NCBI GenBank assembly: GCA_963819475.1
Contig: CAWFWE010000004.1
Coordinates: 682,001 to 746,000, forward strand
Source: DASUAS01 sp963819475
GTDB taxonomy: Bacteria; Actinomycetota; Acidimicrobiia; IMCC26256; DASPTH01
DNA length: 64,000 nucleotides
Reading direction: 5' to 3'
This document shows positions 7,695 to 15,720 of the stretch, in pieces. Made by a program: the position numbers and the translations under genes. Below the pieces are notes generated by a model. That model was not told the DNA's origin. It worked only from the letters and a program-made list of their open reading frames with translations, and did not search any database. Within the stretch, counting starts at the first letter, position 1; the number at the start of each line of letters is the position of its first letter.

Positions 7695-8114
7695 TGCCAA
7701 CACTCGTTCGGGAGCGCAGCTTCGAAACGCACGAACGACGACTTGGGGCGCTTCTGGGGCTGAGGGACTACGCAGCCACGGCGACGCAATACTCGCATGA
7801 TCGTGCTCAGCGACGGCGCCTGGCCGTGGCGTCGCTCCAGATGCCAGTGGATGGTCTGCGCGCCGGCGTCGAGTCCTTCTTCGGTCAGCTGCTTGCGCAA
7901 CAGCACGATCTCTTCCTCGAGTTCGCCCCCCCAGCGCGTTCGGTGACGTTCGCGGACGACGGGACCGAGGAATCAGTCCCGCGTCGCCCTCGGACCGGTA
8001 GCGGGCCAGCAGCCGGTAGATCCAACTCGGATGCACCCCATGCGCCCTCGCCAACTCCGCGACCGGGCGTCCCTCCCGCACGTGCGCCTCAACCAGATAT
8101 CCGGCCCTGTCCAT
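7695..8114 (-). pseudogene. IS481-family transposase, N-terminal part
   Basis: Starts at ATG 8114 with an HTH region (MDRAGYLVEAHVREGRPVAE, then HGVHPSWIYRLLARYRSEGD). The downstream homologous part, EEEIVLLRKQLTEEGLDAGA and RRHGQAPSLSTIMRVLRRRG, is in another frame. A run of seven C on the plus strand (7926-7932) where six would restore the frame accounts for this. The gene is then cut by the IS3-family element at 7691. Confidence 0.8.
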
Positions 8115-8168
8115 CGGCGACCCCCACCTCGGTGTCGCCTATGTCTTGACACATCACTCGCCGATGTC

Positions 8169-8194
8169 GTGGTTTCAGACACCACTCCCTCCGC
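8169..8194 (+). repeat. degenerate third copy of the tRNA-Ser attachment site
   Basis: Aligns with attL/attR (GTGG, TTC, then ACTCCCTCCGC identical) with several changes in the T-loop part. It lies about 10 bp beyond the right end of the IS481 element, suggesting an older, outer boundary of a composite mobile region. Could be chance for the short identical core. Confidence 0.45.
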
Positions 8195-8552
8195 AGCGCC
8201 CTGTGCGCGATCGGCCGAGCATCCGAGCTGCTCAGCCGACCTGCGCGTACGGCGGCTGACCAGCGCCACTAGCGCGCCCGGCAGGCTGAACCCCCTGGCA
8301 GCTCCGGCTCACACAGCCGACGCGTCGAGGACGTCACCTCGATCGCCGAGCATTTGCACCACGGCGCCGAGCATGGGCGACGGTCAATCGTCCAATGTTC
8401 ACGGCGCCGGCGATACGAGATCCAAGCCGCGAACGGACGCGGGTTCGGCGGCACGCTCAGCACAGAGCACCAACCGAAGGGCATGGCCTCGGCGCCGAAC
8501 TCGCGGTCGATGTCCACGGATGCCGCCCGGAGGACGGCGTCGAGCCGATCTC
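8195..8552. other. 358 bp without a convincing gene
   Basis: A short minus-strand frame (8269-8517) includes a protein-like stretch, FGAEAMPFGWCSVLSVPPNP, but loses protein character towards its end and has no good start. It may be the remains of a gene cut when the mobile region formed. Nothing else recognised. Confidence 0.3.
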
Positions 8553-9875
8553 CTAACGCGCCACGCGGTCCCGAACGTCGTCGTCCCCCGGCTTGGGGTG
8601 AATGCGATAGTGCAACACCAGGAAGGGGAACCCGAACACCCAGAACGCGTGCTCGGCTCGCAGCTCGTCGTCGGCAACGTACACATCGAGCTCCTCCGCG
8701 AAGCCGTGCACCGCCAGCGTCGTCAGTTCCCGAGACGCCGGGTCAACGTAGGTCAAGTAGTGGCCCGGATGTTCCAAGTCGGTGTGGCTCGTCAACCTCA
8801 GGCCGCCGCCCTCCCGAGCCCGCGGGGCCAACGTGGCGGTGAAGTCGCCGTGCGGGAGGGGGAAGCCCACACTCACGTACCCTCGCCCGTCGTGGCGGTA
8901 CGTCTTGTAGATGCCCACGTAGATAGGGGCATCGGTGTCAGCGAAGGAGCGAATCCAGCCGCGCACCTCCGGGATCCCGTCGCCGTCCACGTCAATGGTG
9001 TCGATGCGGCTATGGACGCCCCGCAGGGCCTCGCGCTGGTTCATGGGTACGTTGGCCTGTCCGAGGGGCCGGGCCACCAGGGTGCGGTAGAGCAAGTAGC
9101 CCGGCCGCACCCATTGCCGCCACTCCGGGACGATGTCCAATGTGAAGCGAGTGGTGTGCTCGTAGAACTCCCGGACCTGAGAATCGACGGCGGCGGGATC
9201 GAAGTCCGGGCCGGCCAGAGCATCGAGCGAGGCGACGATGCCGACGTCGGCGGCGGCCCGCACGTATTCGCCGCCTAGCACCTCGGCGAGCGCGGCCACG
9301 TAGTCGATGCCCACATAGCGCGTGCGGGCTTCCAAGGGCACGACGAAGGGCAGGTCCTCCGGCCGCACGCGCTCGGCCAGCAGGCTCAGCTGGGCGTCCC
9401 GAAACACTGCCGCGGAGACGACGCGATACGTGAGCACCGTCGTGCTGGCCACCAAGGCGGCGGGCGGGCGCCGGTTCCGAGCGGTGAGCAGTCGACCCAT
9501 CGCCAGGCCGAACAGAGGGCCGAGGGCCACCTTCTGGGGACGCAGGCCGGCAGCGCCGGCTACGGTTCCGGCGGCGGCGGCGATCCCGACTGGCCCTGCG
9601 GGAGTCAGTCGGCCGGCCACCCATCCGAGCGGGGCGGCCATGGCGGCGCTGGAGAGGATGCGATGCCAGAGCGGCAGGATTTCGCCCGGGCGCTGGCGAC
9701 GACGTGCAAGGGCGTCCGAGCCGGCCAGCACGGCCGCTCCGGTGATCACTCCCAGAGTCCGGGTCCGGCGGTCGCCGCGGGCCGCGAGGGCGAGCCCGGC
9801 GAGGCCACCCATGACGCTGATGAACGCCAGCCCGCCAGCCTTGGCAGACGGGGACGGGGCTGCCTCTCGTCCCAC
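8553..9875 (-). CDS. conserved protein of unknown function with N-terminal membrane segments
   Basis: 440 residues. The first 170 are hydrophobic and glycine/alanine-rich with about four likely membrane segments (LAFISVMGGLAGLALAA, AAMAAPLGWVAGRL, and others). The C-terminal two thirds are soluble and contain RYVGIDYVAALAEVLGGEYV, GYVSVGFPLPHGDFTATLAP and AFWVFGFPFLVLHYRIHPK. I do not recognise the family. The GTG start is supported by TAGCGT six bases upstream, a leaderless arrangement. It is the last gene before the mobile region and is not obviously in an operon. Confidence 0.7.
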   Translation of the reverse strand: MGREAAPSPSAKAGGLAFISVMGGLAGLALAARGDRRTRTLGVITGAAVLAGSDALARRRQRPGEILPLWHRILSSAAMAAPLGWVAGRLTPAGPVGIAAAAGTVAGAAGLRPQKVALGPLFGLAMGRLLTARNRRPPAALVASTTVLTYRVVSAAVFRDAQLSLLAERVRPEDLPFVVPLEARTRYVGIDYVAALAEVLGGEYVRAAADVGIVASLDALAGPDFDPAAVDSQVREFYEHTTRFTLDIVPEWRQWVRPGYLLYRTLVARPLGQANVPMNQREALRGVHSRIDTIDVDGDGIPEVRGWIRSFADTDAPIYVGIYKTYRHDGRGYVSVGFPLPHGDFTATLAPRAREGGGLRLTSHTDLEHPGHYLTYVDPASRELTTLAVHGFAEELDVYVADDELRAEHAFWVFGFPFLVLHYRIHPKPGDDDVRDRVAR

Positions 9876-9881
9876 ACGGCG

Positions 9882-9887
9882 ACGCTA
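9882..9887 (-). promoter_or_regulatory. putative -10 element of the 9875 gene
   Basis: TAGCGT on the minus strand ends six bases before the GTG start; no Shine-Dalgarno between them, consistent with a leaderless transcript. Confidence 0.4.
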
Positions 9888-10165
9888 GCCTGTCCCGTCC
9901 CGGTCCTACCCCAGACCCTGCTCCGCTCGGTCTGCAGTGCGGGGGTGGTGTCGCGCTACCTGGACCTATGAGCGGCAGCTAAGGACAGCAGGCCGTCGGG
10001 ACGATCAGGATCCGGGGTGTCCCCCAGACCGCGCCCCCAAATCGCGGGCAACCAGACCAGCCGGCATGAGAGCGCGGACGGGCACTGAGTTTGTTCATGC
10101 GAGGGACGCCCGCCGGGAGGCGGGGTGTCTTCACAGACCTGAGCTGGCTCGCACTGCTCGCTGCT

Positions 10166-10555
10166 TCACGCCGTCACCTGGCGGGCGAGGCCGCTGCACG
10201 CCACGGCGCCGCCAGCCGCAGCAGCGAGGACCCCGACACGGCCGAGCCGAGGGCGTGATCCCCAGCCGGCGAGGGTGGCGGCGACGTCCCCGGCGTCAGC
10301 GAGAGCGGACGCCTCGAGCCAGCCTCGCACCGGTGAGCCGTGACGCAGGGCGAGAAGCGTCCCGAGGCCGAGGGCGACGTCGCGGGCCCCGAGGGCACGC
10401 GCCAAAGTCTTCGTAGACGCTCGGCCGGCATCCATGCCGACCCAGGGACGCGCCGGCAGCGTCGGAACCGCGAAGGCGACGATGCCGAGGGCGATACGCC
10501 CCCACGCAAGCACCTGCACCGCCTGGTCCCTGCGCAAATCCGATAATGCAGGCAC
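10166..10555 (-). CDS. small membrane protein, DUF4267-like
   Basis: 129 residues with about four hydrophobic segments (GRIALGIVAFAVPTL, ALGLGTLLALRHG, VGVLAAAAGGAVACSGLA) and the stretch ALGARDVALGLGTLLALR, which I associate with DUF4267-type proteins. Function unknown. Starts at GTG 10555. Stands alone, with about 280 bp of featureless sequence on its 3' side. Confidence 0.6.
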   Translation of the reverse strand: MPALSDLRRDQAVQVLAWGRIALGIVAFAVPTLPARPWVGMDAGRASTKTLARALGARDVALGLGTLLALRHGSPVRGWLEASALADAGDVAATLAGWGSRPRLGRVGVLAAAAGGAVACSGLARQVTA

Positions 10556-10851
10556 ACCTTCAAACTAGTCGGGTGCCCTGACCACACCCCGTCTTAGCGC
10601 TCTGCGATTCGGCAAGTGTCACTCCGTCGGGCGCTCACGGGCTCGTCCGACGTGCGTCCCGGTCGGGAATTTCCCCGCAGGTCACCGGGTGTGTCCATGC
10701 CCAGTAGCGCGCTGACGTCCGCGCCACCCGTGTTACCCCTCGGATAGCGACCAGTCCAGGTGCCGGGCCCGGCAACCAAGACACGGAGCACCTGACTGAC
10801 AATCTCACAGCCATCGCGGCGACGAACCGCTACGCCGAGCGTGGACGGTAT
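10556..10851. other. 296 bp with no recognisable feature
   Basis: Short open frames on the minus strand have no protein-like composition or start signal. No RNA gene, repeat or strong promoter seen. Confidence 0.4.
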
Positions 10852-11880
10852 CTACAAGGCGTTGATCAAGTAGCGCGTGCCGACGACGCTCGGCGCGAAG
10901 CGCGTCGGGCCGAACGCGTTCACGAGTGCGGTGGCCCCTCGCCACCCCGTGCAATGCCCAGGGGCGATGATTCGAGGTTCGACGAGCTCGGCGAGGTCGC
11001 GCACTGTTGGATCGATGCGGTCCTCCACCGCGGCGCCCGCCAAGTGGAAACCGCCCAGCAGGAGGCCGATCGGTTGATCCGGAAGCAGCCGCCGCATCTC
11101 GAGGCCGACATTGACGACGCCGGCGTGCGAACAAGCGGTGAACACTGTCGTTCCCTGGCCCCGCACGGACGCGGCGAGGAAGCGTTCGTCGTGGATTGCC
11201 GGATCGGCGATGACCGTATCGCCGCGCCAGCTGTGGTGTCCGGGCAGGCCGGTTTCGTAGCTGGTTTGGCGCGGGATGTCGCCGCTGGCGAAAAAGACGT
11301 CGCCGACGGAGTGCTCGTCGGCGTGTGTGGCCACCGTGCCACCGGCCGCCTCGATGGCTTCGAGCGTGGGGTCGGGCGGCAACATCGCGAAGTTGTCGAA
11401 CGGCGTCAGGATGCCGCGTTGGTCGGGTCGATCGGGATGGACGTCGACCACAAGAGGCGTGAGACCCGCGCGGTCGCGCGCTTCGGCGATCGCGGCGACG
11501 ACGGAGGTGATGCCGCCGGAATGGTCCCAGTGCCAGTGCGACAGGAAGAGCAGGTCGATGCTCGACAGGTCGAGTGCCAATCGCTCGGCGTTTGCGAGCC
11601 AGACATCACCGTAGGGGCCGACGTCGAACAACACTGTTGTGGTGCGATCGCCTTGTCGTGCGGTTGCGAGCGCCGAGAAGCCGTGACAGGCCACGCAAAG
11701 ATGGTCGAAGGCGACGACGCAGTCGTGCCCGTTGTGTTGGCCGGTCGGCGGGATACGGCCGAGCAAGTATGCGATCTCGGGAAGCTGCGGTACACCCGGT
11801 GCGATACTCGAGAGCGTGTCGGTTGTGTTGTCGACGACGATCGTGATGGTGAGTTCGTCGAGTTCGGGAGGGACGATCAT
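10852..11880 (-). CDS. metallo-beta-lactamase-fold hydrolase (COG1237-like)
   Basis: 342 residues. The zinc motif LSHWHWDHSGG is at about 114-124 (H115, H117, D119, H120), later ligands lie in TACSHAGVVN, and the end has IAPGHCTGWRGATAL. The architecture and LLLGGFHLAG fit the COG1237 branch, annotated as dihydropterin-phosphate-synthase-like metal-dependent hydrolases; the true substrate is unknown. ATG 11880 is chosen because the sequence upstream (up to 12186) is not protein-like. Isolated, with decayed sequence upstream. Confidence 0.8.
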   Translation of the reverse strand: MIVPPELDELTITIVVDNTTDTLSSIAPGVPQLPEIAYLLGRIPPTGQHNGHDCVVAFDHLCVACHGFSALATARQGDRTTTVLFDVGPYGDVWLANAERLALDLSSIDLLFLSHWHWDHSGGITSVVAAIAEARDRAGLTPLVVDVHPDRPDQRGILTPFDNFAMLPPDPTLEAIEAAGGTVATHADEHSVGDVFFASGDIPRQTSYETGLPGHHSWRGDTVIADPAIHDERFLAASVRGQGTTVFTACSHAGVVNVGLEMRRLLPDQPIGLLLGGFHLAGAAVEDRIDPTVRDLAELVEPRIIAPGHCTGWRGATALVNAFGPTRFAPSVVGTRYLINAL

Positions 11881-12332
11881 CGGTTGGAACTCGCGACACG
11901 CTCGCCTTCGACGTCGGGCTCGGCGTTCGCGATTGTCGCGTTGACCGTGGTATCGGGCATGGCTGACCCTGGTGCTGGTCCTTCGTGAAGCACGAAGCGC
12001 TGATGGAAGCGGCCTAACGGCGCGGGCGCCAGGACGCGGTTGCGGCTCCGACCGTTCTCGCGCGAACGCGACGCAGGCACGGGAAGCCGGACACCTACGG
12101 CGGAGCATTGGCATCCAGAATCTTCCGACACTTGAGCTGCGCGGACGTGCCCACGCACGTCGCATTCGATTTCTCGCACACCGCAACCTAGCGCGGCTCT
12201 TGGTGTGCGAGCTGTGGCGTCAGCGTTGCTTCCGTACGGCCATCGCGCTGCGGGCATCTGTGTCGCCCCCGGAGCCGCACGCGCGTTCCTTCTTCGAGGG
12301 AGCGGCGTTGCGTAGCCATTGGCTCGCGAGCG
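11881..12332. other. about 450 bp of decayed sequence without a gene
   Basis: Frames on both strands are open but rich in Arg/Ser/Pro without recognisable motifs. It lies downstream of a truncated LuxR-type gene and probably represents its degraded remainder. Confidence 0.35.
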
Positions 12333-12608
12333 CAGGACTTCCCGGAAGCCGGGATACGCGCTCGACGCGTCACCGCTCATGAGCGCCTGCAAAGCATCAG
12401 GAATCAGCAAATAGCCGGCGACGACGCTGTCGACGTGGTGTTCCACCTCGCCGCTCGCCTCCGACTCGCGGACCGCACGTGTCCAGAACCCGTCGGCATC
12501 GTGTCCGGCGAGCTGCGCGGCCCGCGCGGCATGCTCGAGATCGCCACGCTCGAGGGTGTCGGTCAGGTCGGCCGCCGCGAAGTGCTCGTAGGCCTGGTTC
12601 CAAGCCAT
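12333..12608 (-). pseudogene. N-terminal fragment of a LuxR-type regulator with TPR-like repeats
   Basis: Starts MAWNQAYEHFAAADLTDTLE and continues DLEHAARAAQLAGHDADGFW, which matches the start of a common actinobacterial family of large LuxR regulators with helical repeats. A block is then missing, and YLLIPDALQALMSGDASSAY follows, a segment normally more than 30 residues further on. After FREVL the sequence stops resembling the family. The missing repeats and the C-terminal HTH show it is a remnant. Confidence 0.5.
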
Positions 12609-12741
12609 GCGACCCTACGCGGACCGGGCAATGTCGAGCATCGCCAAAGCGCGCCATCATGGAACGCACCTCGTACTCCCACCAAACCGCTTTTGTGCGG
12701 CGGTGCTCACGCGGTGGCGGCGGGCGCGTTCGCCGTCTCTG

Positions 12742-13329
12742 CTACTTCCGCGGGCGCGGCGGGGGCGCAGCCCGGAGATGCGCGTGCTCGCCGTCGCGAT
12801 CAAAGATGGTCAGGATCTCGACCGGCGCGCCGTGCCCGGCGATCCAGTGCGGCGTCATCGTGTCGAACTCGGCGGCCTGCCCCGCTTCGACGAGGTGCTC
12901 GCGGTCTCCCAACCGGAGCCGGGCCGTCCCGTCGAGGACGTAGAACCAATCGCGTCCGGGATGGACCTGCGGCTCGGGGTGCTTCCTGGATGCCGGTATG
13001 CGCATCTTGGCCACCACCCGACCCGATGGATCGTGGGGCCGGGAGAGCATCCACTGCACCACGCCGTCGGGGGTCCGAGCCCGGGTGGGGCGGATGACCA
13101 CGGCCTCGCCGCGGTCATCGGCGAGCAGCTCGTCGACGGTCGTCTCGAGCGCCCGAGCCAGATCGGCGAGGTGGTCGACCGCCAACCTCCGGTGGCCGGT
13201 CTCGATGCGGCTGATCGTGGACGCGCCGATGTTCGACCGGCGGGCGAGATCGTCGAGCGTCCACCCGCGCGCCTCGCGGAGGCTGCGGAGTCGCCGACGC
13301 GCGACGTCCTCGACACGGTGCTCCTGCAC
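12742..13329 (-). CDS. XRE-family regulator with C-terminal cupin
   Basis: 195 residues. HTH at about 10-65 (LREARGWTLDDLARRSNIGA, STISRIETGHRRL); a small RmlC-like cupin at about 105-185 (HPEPQVHPGRDWFYVLDGTA, LVEAGQAAEFDTMTPHWIAG). Such proteins sense a small ligand through the cupin and regulate adjacent genes. GTG 13329 has AAGGAGG six bases upstream and is preferred to the longer frame. Divergent from the methyltransferase at 13398 with 68 bp between, so it probably controls that promoter (inference). Confidence 0.88.
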   Translation of the reverse strand: MQEHRVEDVARRRLRSLREARGWTLDDLARRSNIGASTISRIETGHRRLAVDHLADLARALETTVDELLADDRGEAVVIRPTRARTPDGVVQWMLSRPHDPSGRVVAKMRIPASRKHPEPQVHPGRDWFYVLDGTARLRLGDREHLVEAGQAAEFDTMTPHWIAGHGAPVEILTIFDRDGEHAHLRAAPPPRPRK

Positions 13330-13384
13330 GATCGCCCTCCTTGCGTTCTCGGCAAGAGCGTATGCCAAACCTGCGAGAAGCTCC

Positions 13385-13390
13385 TACCAT
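13385..13390 (+). promoter_or_regulatory. putative -10 element of the methyltransferase gene
   Basis: TACCAT ends seven bases before ATG 13398, with no Shine-Dalgarno between. Lies in the divergent gap shared with the XRE-cupin regulator. Confidence 0.4.
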
Positions 13391-13397
13391 CACGCTC

Positions 13398-14294
13398 ATG
13401 GGAGCCCATCAAGCGCACCGCGGACACGGCCACGGACACGTCCACCTCGACGAAGCCGACTGGGAGGCGCTGGCCGCGAACGCCGAGCTCGAAGGCGAGC
13501 TGCTGCTCATCTTCGTCACCGCCACCGCCCACTGGATCGACGAGTTGCGCGGACGGGACGCGCCGCCCGTTGGGCGCGTGCTCGACATCGGCAGCGGACC
13601 CGGCGTCGGCACGTGCGAGCTGGCCCGGCAATTCCCGAACGCGCACGTGGTCGCGGTCGACGGGTCGCCGGCCATGCTCGCCGGCGCGACACGACGCGCG
13701 GCCGCGCACGGGCTCGACCGACGGATCAGCACCCGCCTCGCGGAACTGCCCGACGGCATCGACGATCTCGACCCCGCCGACGTGATCTGGGTGTCGATGT
13801 CGCTGCACCACGTCGGCGACGAGACCGCCGCGCTCCGGGTGCTTCGCGGCCGGCTCGCACCGTCCGGGCTGCTGGCCGTCGCCGAGATCGACGAACCGAT
13901 GCGAGTCCTGCCCGACGACCTCGACGTTGGTCGACCGGGACTTGCCGACCGGCTCGACCAGGCCGAGTCCGAGTGGTTCGCCGCCATGCGCGCCGGCCTG
14001 ACCGGCAGCGCGCCCTCGACGGATCTCGCGTCGATGGTCGCAGCAGCGGGATTCGACGTGGTCGGCAGACGGGTCGCACGCGAGCGCTTCGACCCGCCGC
14101 TCTCGGAGACCGCGCGTGACGTCGTCGTGCGGCGCATCCGTCGCGCCCGGCACCAGCTGGAAGACCGCCTCTCGGCGGATGACCTGCACACACTCGAGGT
14201 GCTGGGCGACGCCGACGACCCCAGGGGTGTCGCGCATCGCGACGACGTCTTCGTCGCGGCATCGCGCCAGATCGTGGTCGCGCGGATCGCCTGA
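13398..14294 (+). CDS. SAM-dependent methyltransferase, class I
   Basis: 298 residues. Motif I VLDIGSGPGVGTCELARQFP at about 58-77 binds SAM, the acidic loop VVAVDGSPAML follows, and motif IV is in ADVIWVSMSLHHVGDE. The N-terminus is His-rich (GAHQAHRGHGHGHVH), which could bind metal or be a linker. Substrate unknown. ATG 13398 is chosen on the -10 hexamer seven bases upstream; ATG 13362 in the same frame is possible. Divergent from its likely XRE-cupin regulator. Confidence 0.85.
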   Translation: MGAHQAHRGHGHGHVHLDEADWEALAANAELEGELLLIFVTATAHWIDELRGRDAPPVGRVLDIGSGPGVGTCELARQFPNAHVVAVDGSPAMLAGATRRAAAHGLDRRISTRLAELPDGIDDLDPADVIWVSMSLHHVGDETAALRVLRGRLAPSGLLAVAEIDEPMRVLPDDLDVGRPGLADRLDQAESEWFAAMRAGLTGSAPSTDLASMVAAAGFDVVGRRVARERFDPPLSETARDVVVRRIRRARHQLEDRLSADDLHTLEVLGDADDPRGVAHRDDVFVAASRQIVVARIA

Positions 14295-14313
14295 TCGGTC
14301 TGCTGCGCTCGGC

Positions 14314-15495
14314 TCAGTCGGCGATGCGGTAGAGCTCGACGGCGTTGTCACCCATCACCTTGCGCTGGGTCTCGGGCCGGAGCGCACCGATCTTCTCCCC
14401 GACGGCCGCGAGGGGGCTCGGGTACAGGCAGGTGGGATGCGGGAAGTCGGTTTCGAACATGACGTTGTCCTCGCCGACGTTGTCGATGAGCTGTTGCAGG
14501 TTGCCGCGGCCGTTCTCGAACCACACCGTCGCGTACCAGTGGTCGCGGAAGTACTCCGACGGCAGCTTCTGGAGCTTCTTCGCGTGCTCGGGGGCGTTCT
14601 CCTCCAGCTCGTAGTCCATCGCTTCGAGCATGAAGGGGATCCAGCCGATGCCGCTCTCCACCGACACCATCTTCAGGTTCGGGTGGCGATCGAACATCCC
14701 CGAGTACGCGCTGTTGAGGAGCAGTCGGGAGTTGTTCTGGAACAACGACGCGCCACCGATCGCGGGTTTGACGTAGTCGTCCTGACTCGGCCAGAACGTG
14801 GTGCCGAAGTAGCTCAGCGACGTCTGGCTGGCGCCGATGTGGAAGTGCACGGGCAAACGCAGACCCTCGCACACGTCCCAGAACGGATCCCAGGCCGGGC
14901 TCCCGAGGTCGGGCGACCCCGAATCCTGCGGATCGGAGGTCATGTTCACGCCGCGGTATCCCATCGCCGCGCAGCGTTGCGCCTCGTGCACGCAGTCGTC
15001 GATGCTCCACGCCGGCATGATCGGCATCGGGAGGAGCCGGTTGTTCGACTCCTCCTGGACCTCGGCCAGGGCGTCGTTGTACAGCTGCACGCACAGCAGC
15101 ACCAGTGGGGGATCCTTCACCGTGTTGACGAGGTTCTGCCCGCCGATGCCGATCGCGTTCGGGTAGATGACCTGGTAGTCGATGCCGAACGCGTCCATCA
15201 CCTTCAACCGCTCGGCGGGGTCCCACGCCGAGCGGTGCACGTCGTCGATGCCCCACGACCCGCCCTGGGAGTCGATGTACGGGTGCTTCTTGCCGTCGTG
15301 GTCGATCGTGCCACCCGAACCCGCCTTGCCGAAGGTGTGGCCATCGATGACCCACGTGTCCATCCCGTCGATCTCCACGACGTGCGGCACGCGGTCCTCG
15401 TAACCCTTCGGTGCCCGCTCGGTGAAGAGATCGTGACGCTCGGTCATGTGCGCGTCGGCATCGACGATTCGGAGCCCCTCGGCCAGTTTCACCAT
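14314..15495 (-). CDS. amidohydrolase-2 family metal-dependent hydrolase (second paralog)
   Basis: 393 residues starting MVKLAEGLRIVDADAHMTER, with the metal-binding D-A-H near the N-terminus, the His in RLPVHFHIGASQTS, and the C-terminal Asp/His in VMFETDFPHPTCLYP. ATG 15495 has GAGGAGG eight bases upstream. Same superfamily as 440-1636 but clearly diverged; both look active by their ligands. Substrate unknown. Convergent with the methyltransferase and divergent from the channel gene. Confidence 0.87.
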   Translation of the reverse strand: MVKLAEGLRIVDADAHMTERHDLFTERAPKGYEDRVPHVVEIDGMDTWVIDGHTFGKAGSGGTIDHDGKKHPYIDSQGGSWGIDDVHRSAWDPAERLKVMDAFGIDYQVIYPNAIGIGGQNLVNTVKDPPLVLLCVQLYNDALAEVQEESNNRLLPMPIMPAWSIDDCVHEAQRCAAMGYRGVNMTSDPQDSGSPDLGSPAWDPFWDVCEGLRLPVHFHIGASQTSLSYFGTTFWPSQDDYVKPAIGGASLFQNNSRLLLNSAYSGMFDRHPNLKMVSVESGIGWIPFMLEAMDYELEENAPEHAKKLQKLPSEYFRDHWYATVWFENGRGNLQQLIDNVGEDNVMFETDFPHPTCLYPSPLAAVGEKIGALRPETQRKVMGDNAVELYRIAD

Positions 15496-15708
15496 CGCTC
15501 GCGCCTCCTCATGGTGCTCGTGCTCAAGGTGCTCATGGTGCGTCGGGCGGAGCTGCCTCCCGGATCCTACGTCCCCGGCCCGATCGCCCAAACCGGGCCG
15601 GGGCGTCCACGCCGGTGACGGCTCCCACAGCAATTCCTCAGGAACGCTGCCGTGCCGACCGCTCCCGTCCCGTAGCCGGTGTGGCCGGTGCTCGCCGCAG
15701 GACGTCCG

Positions 15709-15714
15709 TAGGCT
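15709..15714 (+). promoter_or_regulatory. putative -10 element of the K+ channel gene
   Basis: TAGGCT ends six bases before ATG 15721, with no Shine-Dalgarno: a leaderless start. Confidence 0.45.
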
Positions 15715-15720
15715 GGCCCG

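Larger units (their letters stand above)
5555..8157 (-). mobile_element. IS481-family insertion sequence, interrupted by an IS3-family element
   Basis: The ends carry matching terminal inverted repeats: GTGATGTGTC, two variable bases, GACATAGGCGAC at 5555, and the inverted equivalent ending at 8157. Inside is one transposase gene, split in two by a 1360-bp IS3-family element at 6331-7690. Without the insertion the element would be about 1.2 kb, the usual IS481 size. The left end lies two bases from attR. No clear target duplication was found. Confidence 0.8.

Noticed and set aside
9888..10165. Open frames on both strands between two minus-strand genes
   Set aside because: Arg/Pro/Ser-rich translations without motifs or start signals; typical of chance frames in high-GC DNA.
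10594..10791. Minus-strand frame of 65 codons
   Set aside because: No protein-like composition, no ribosome-binding site or -10 element.
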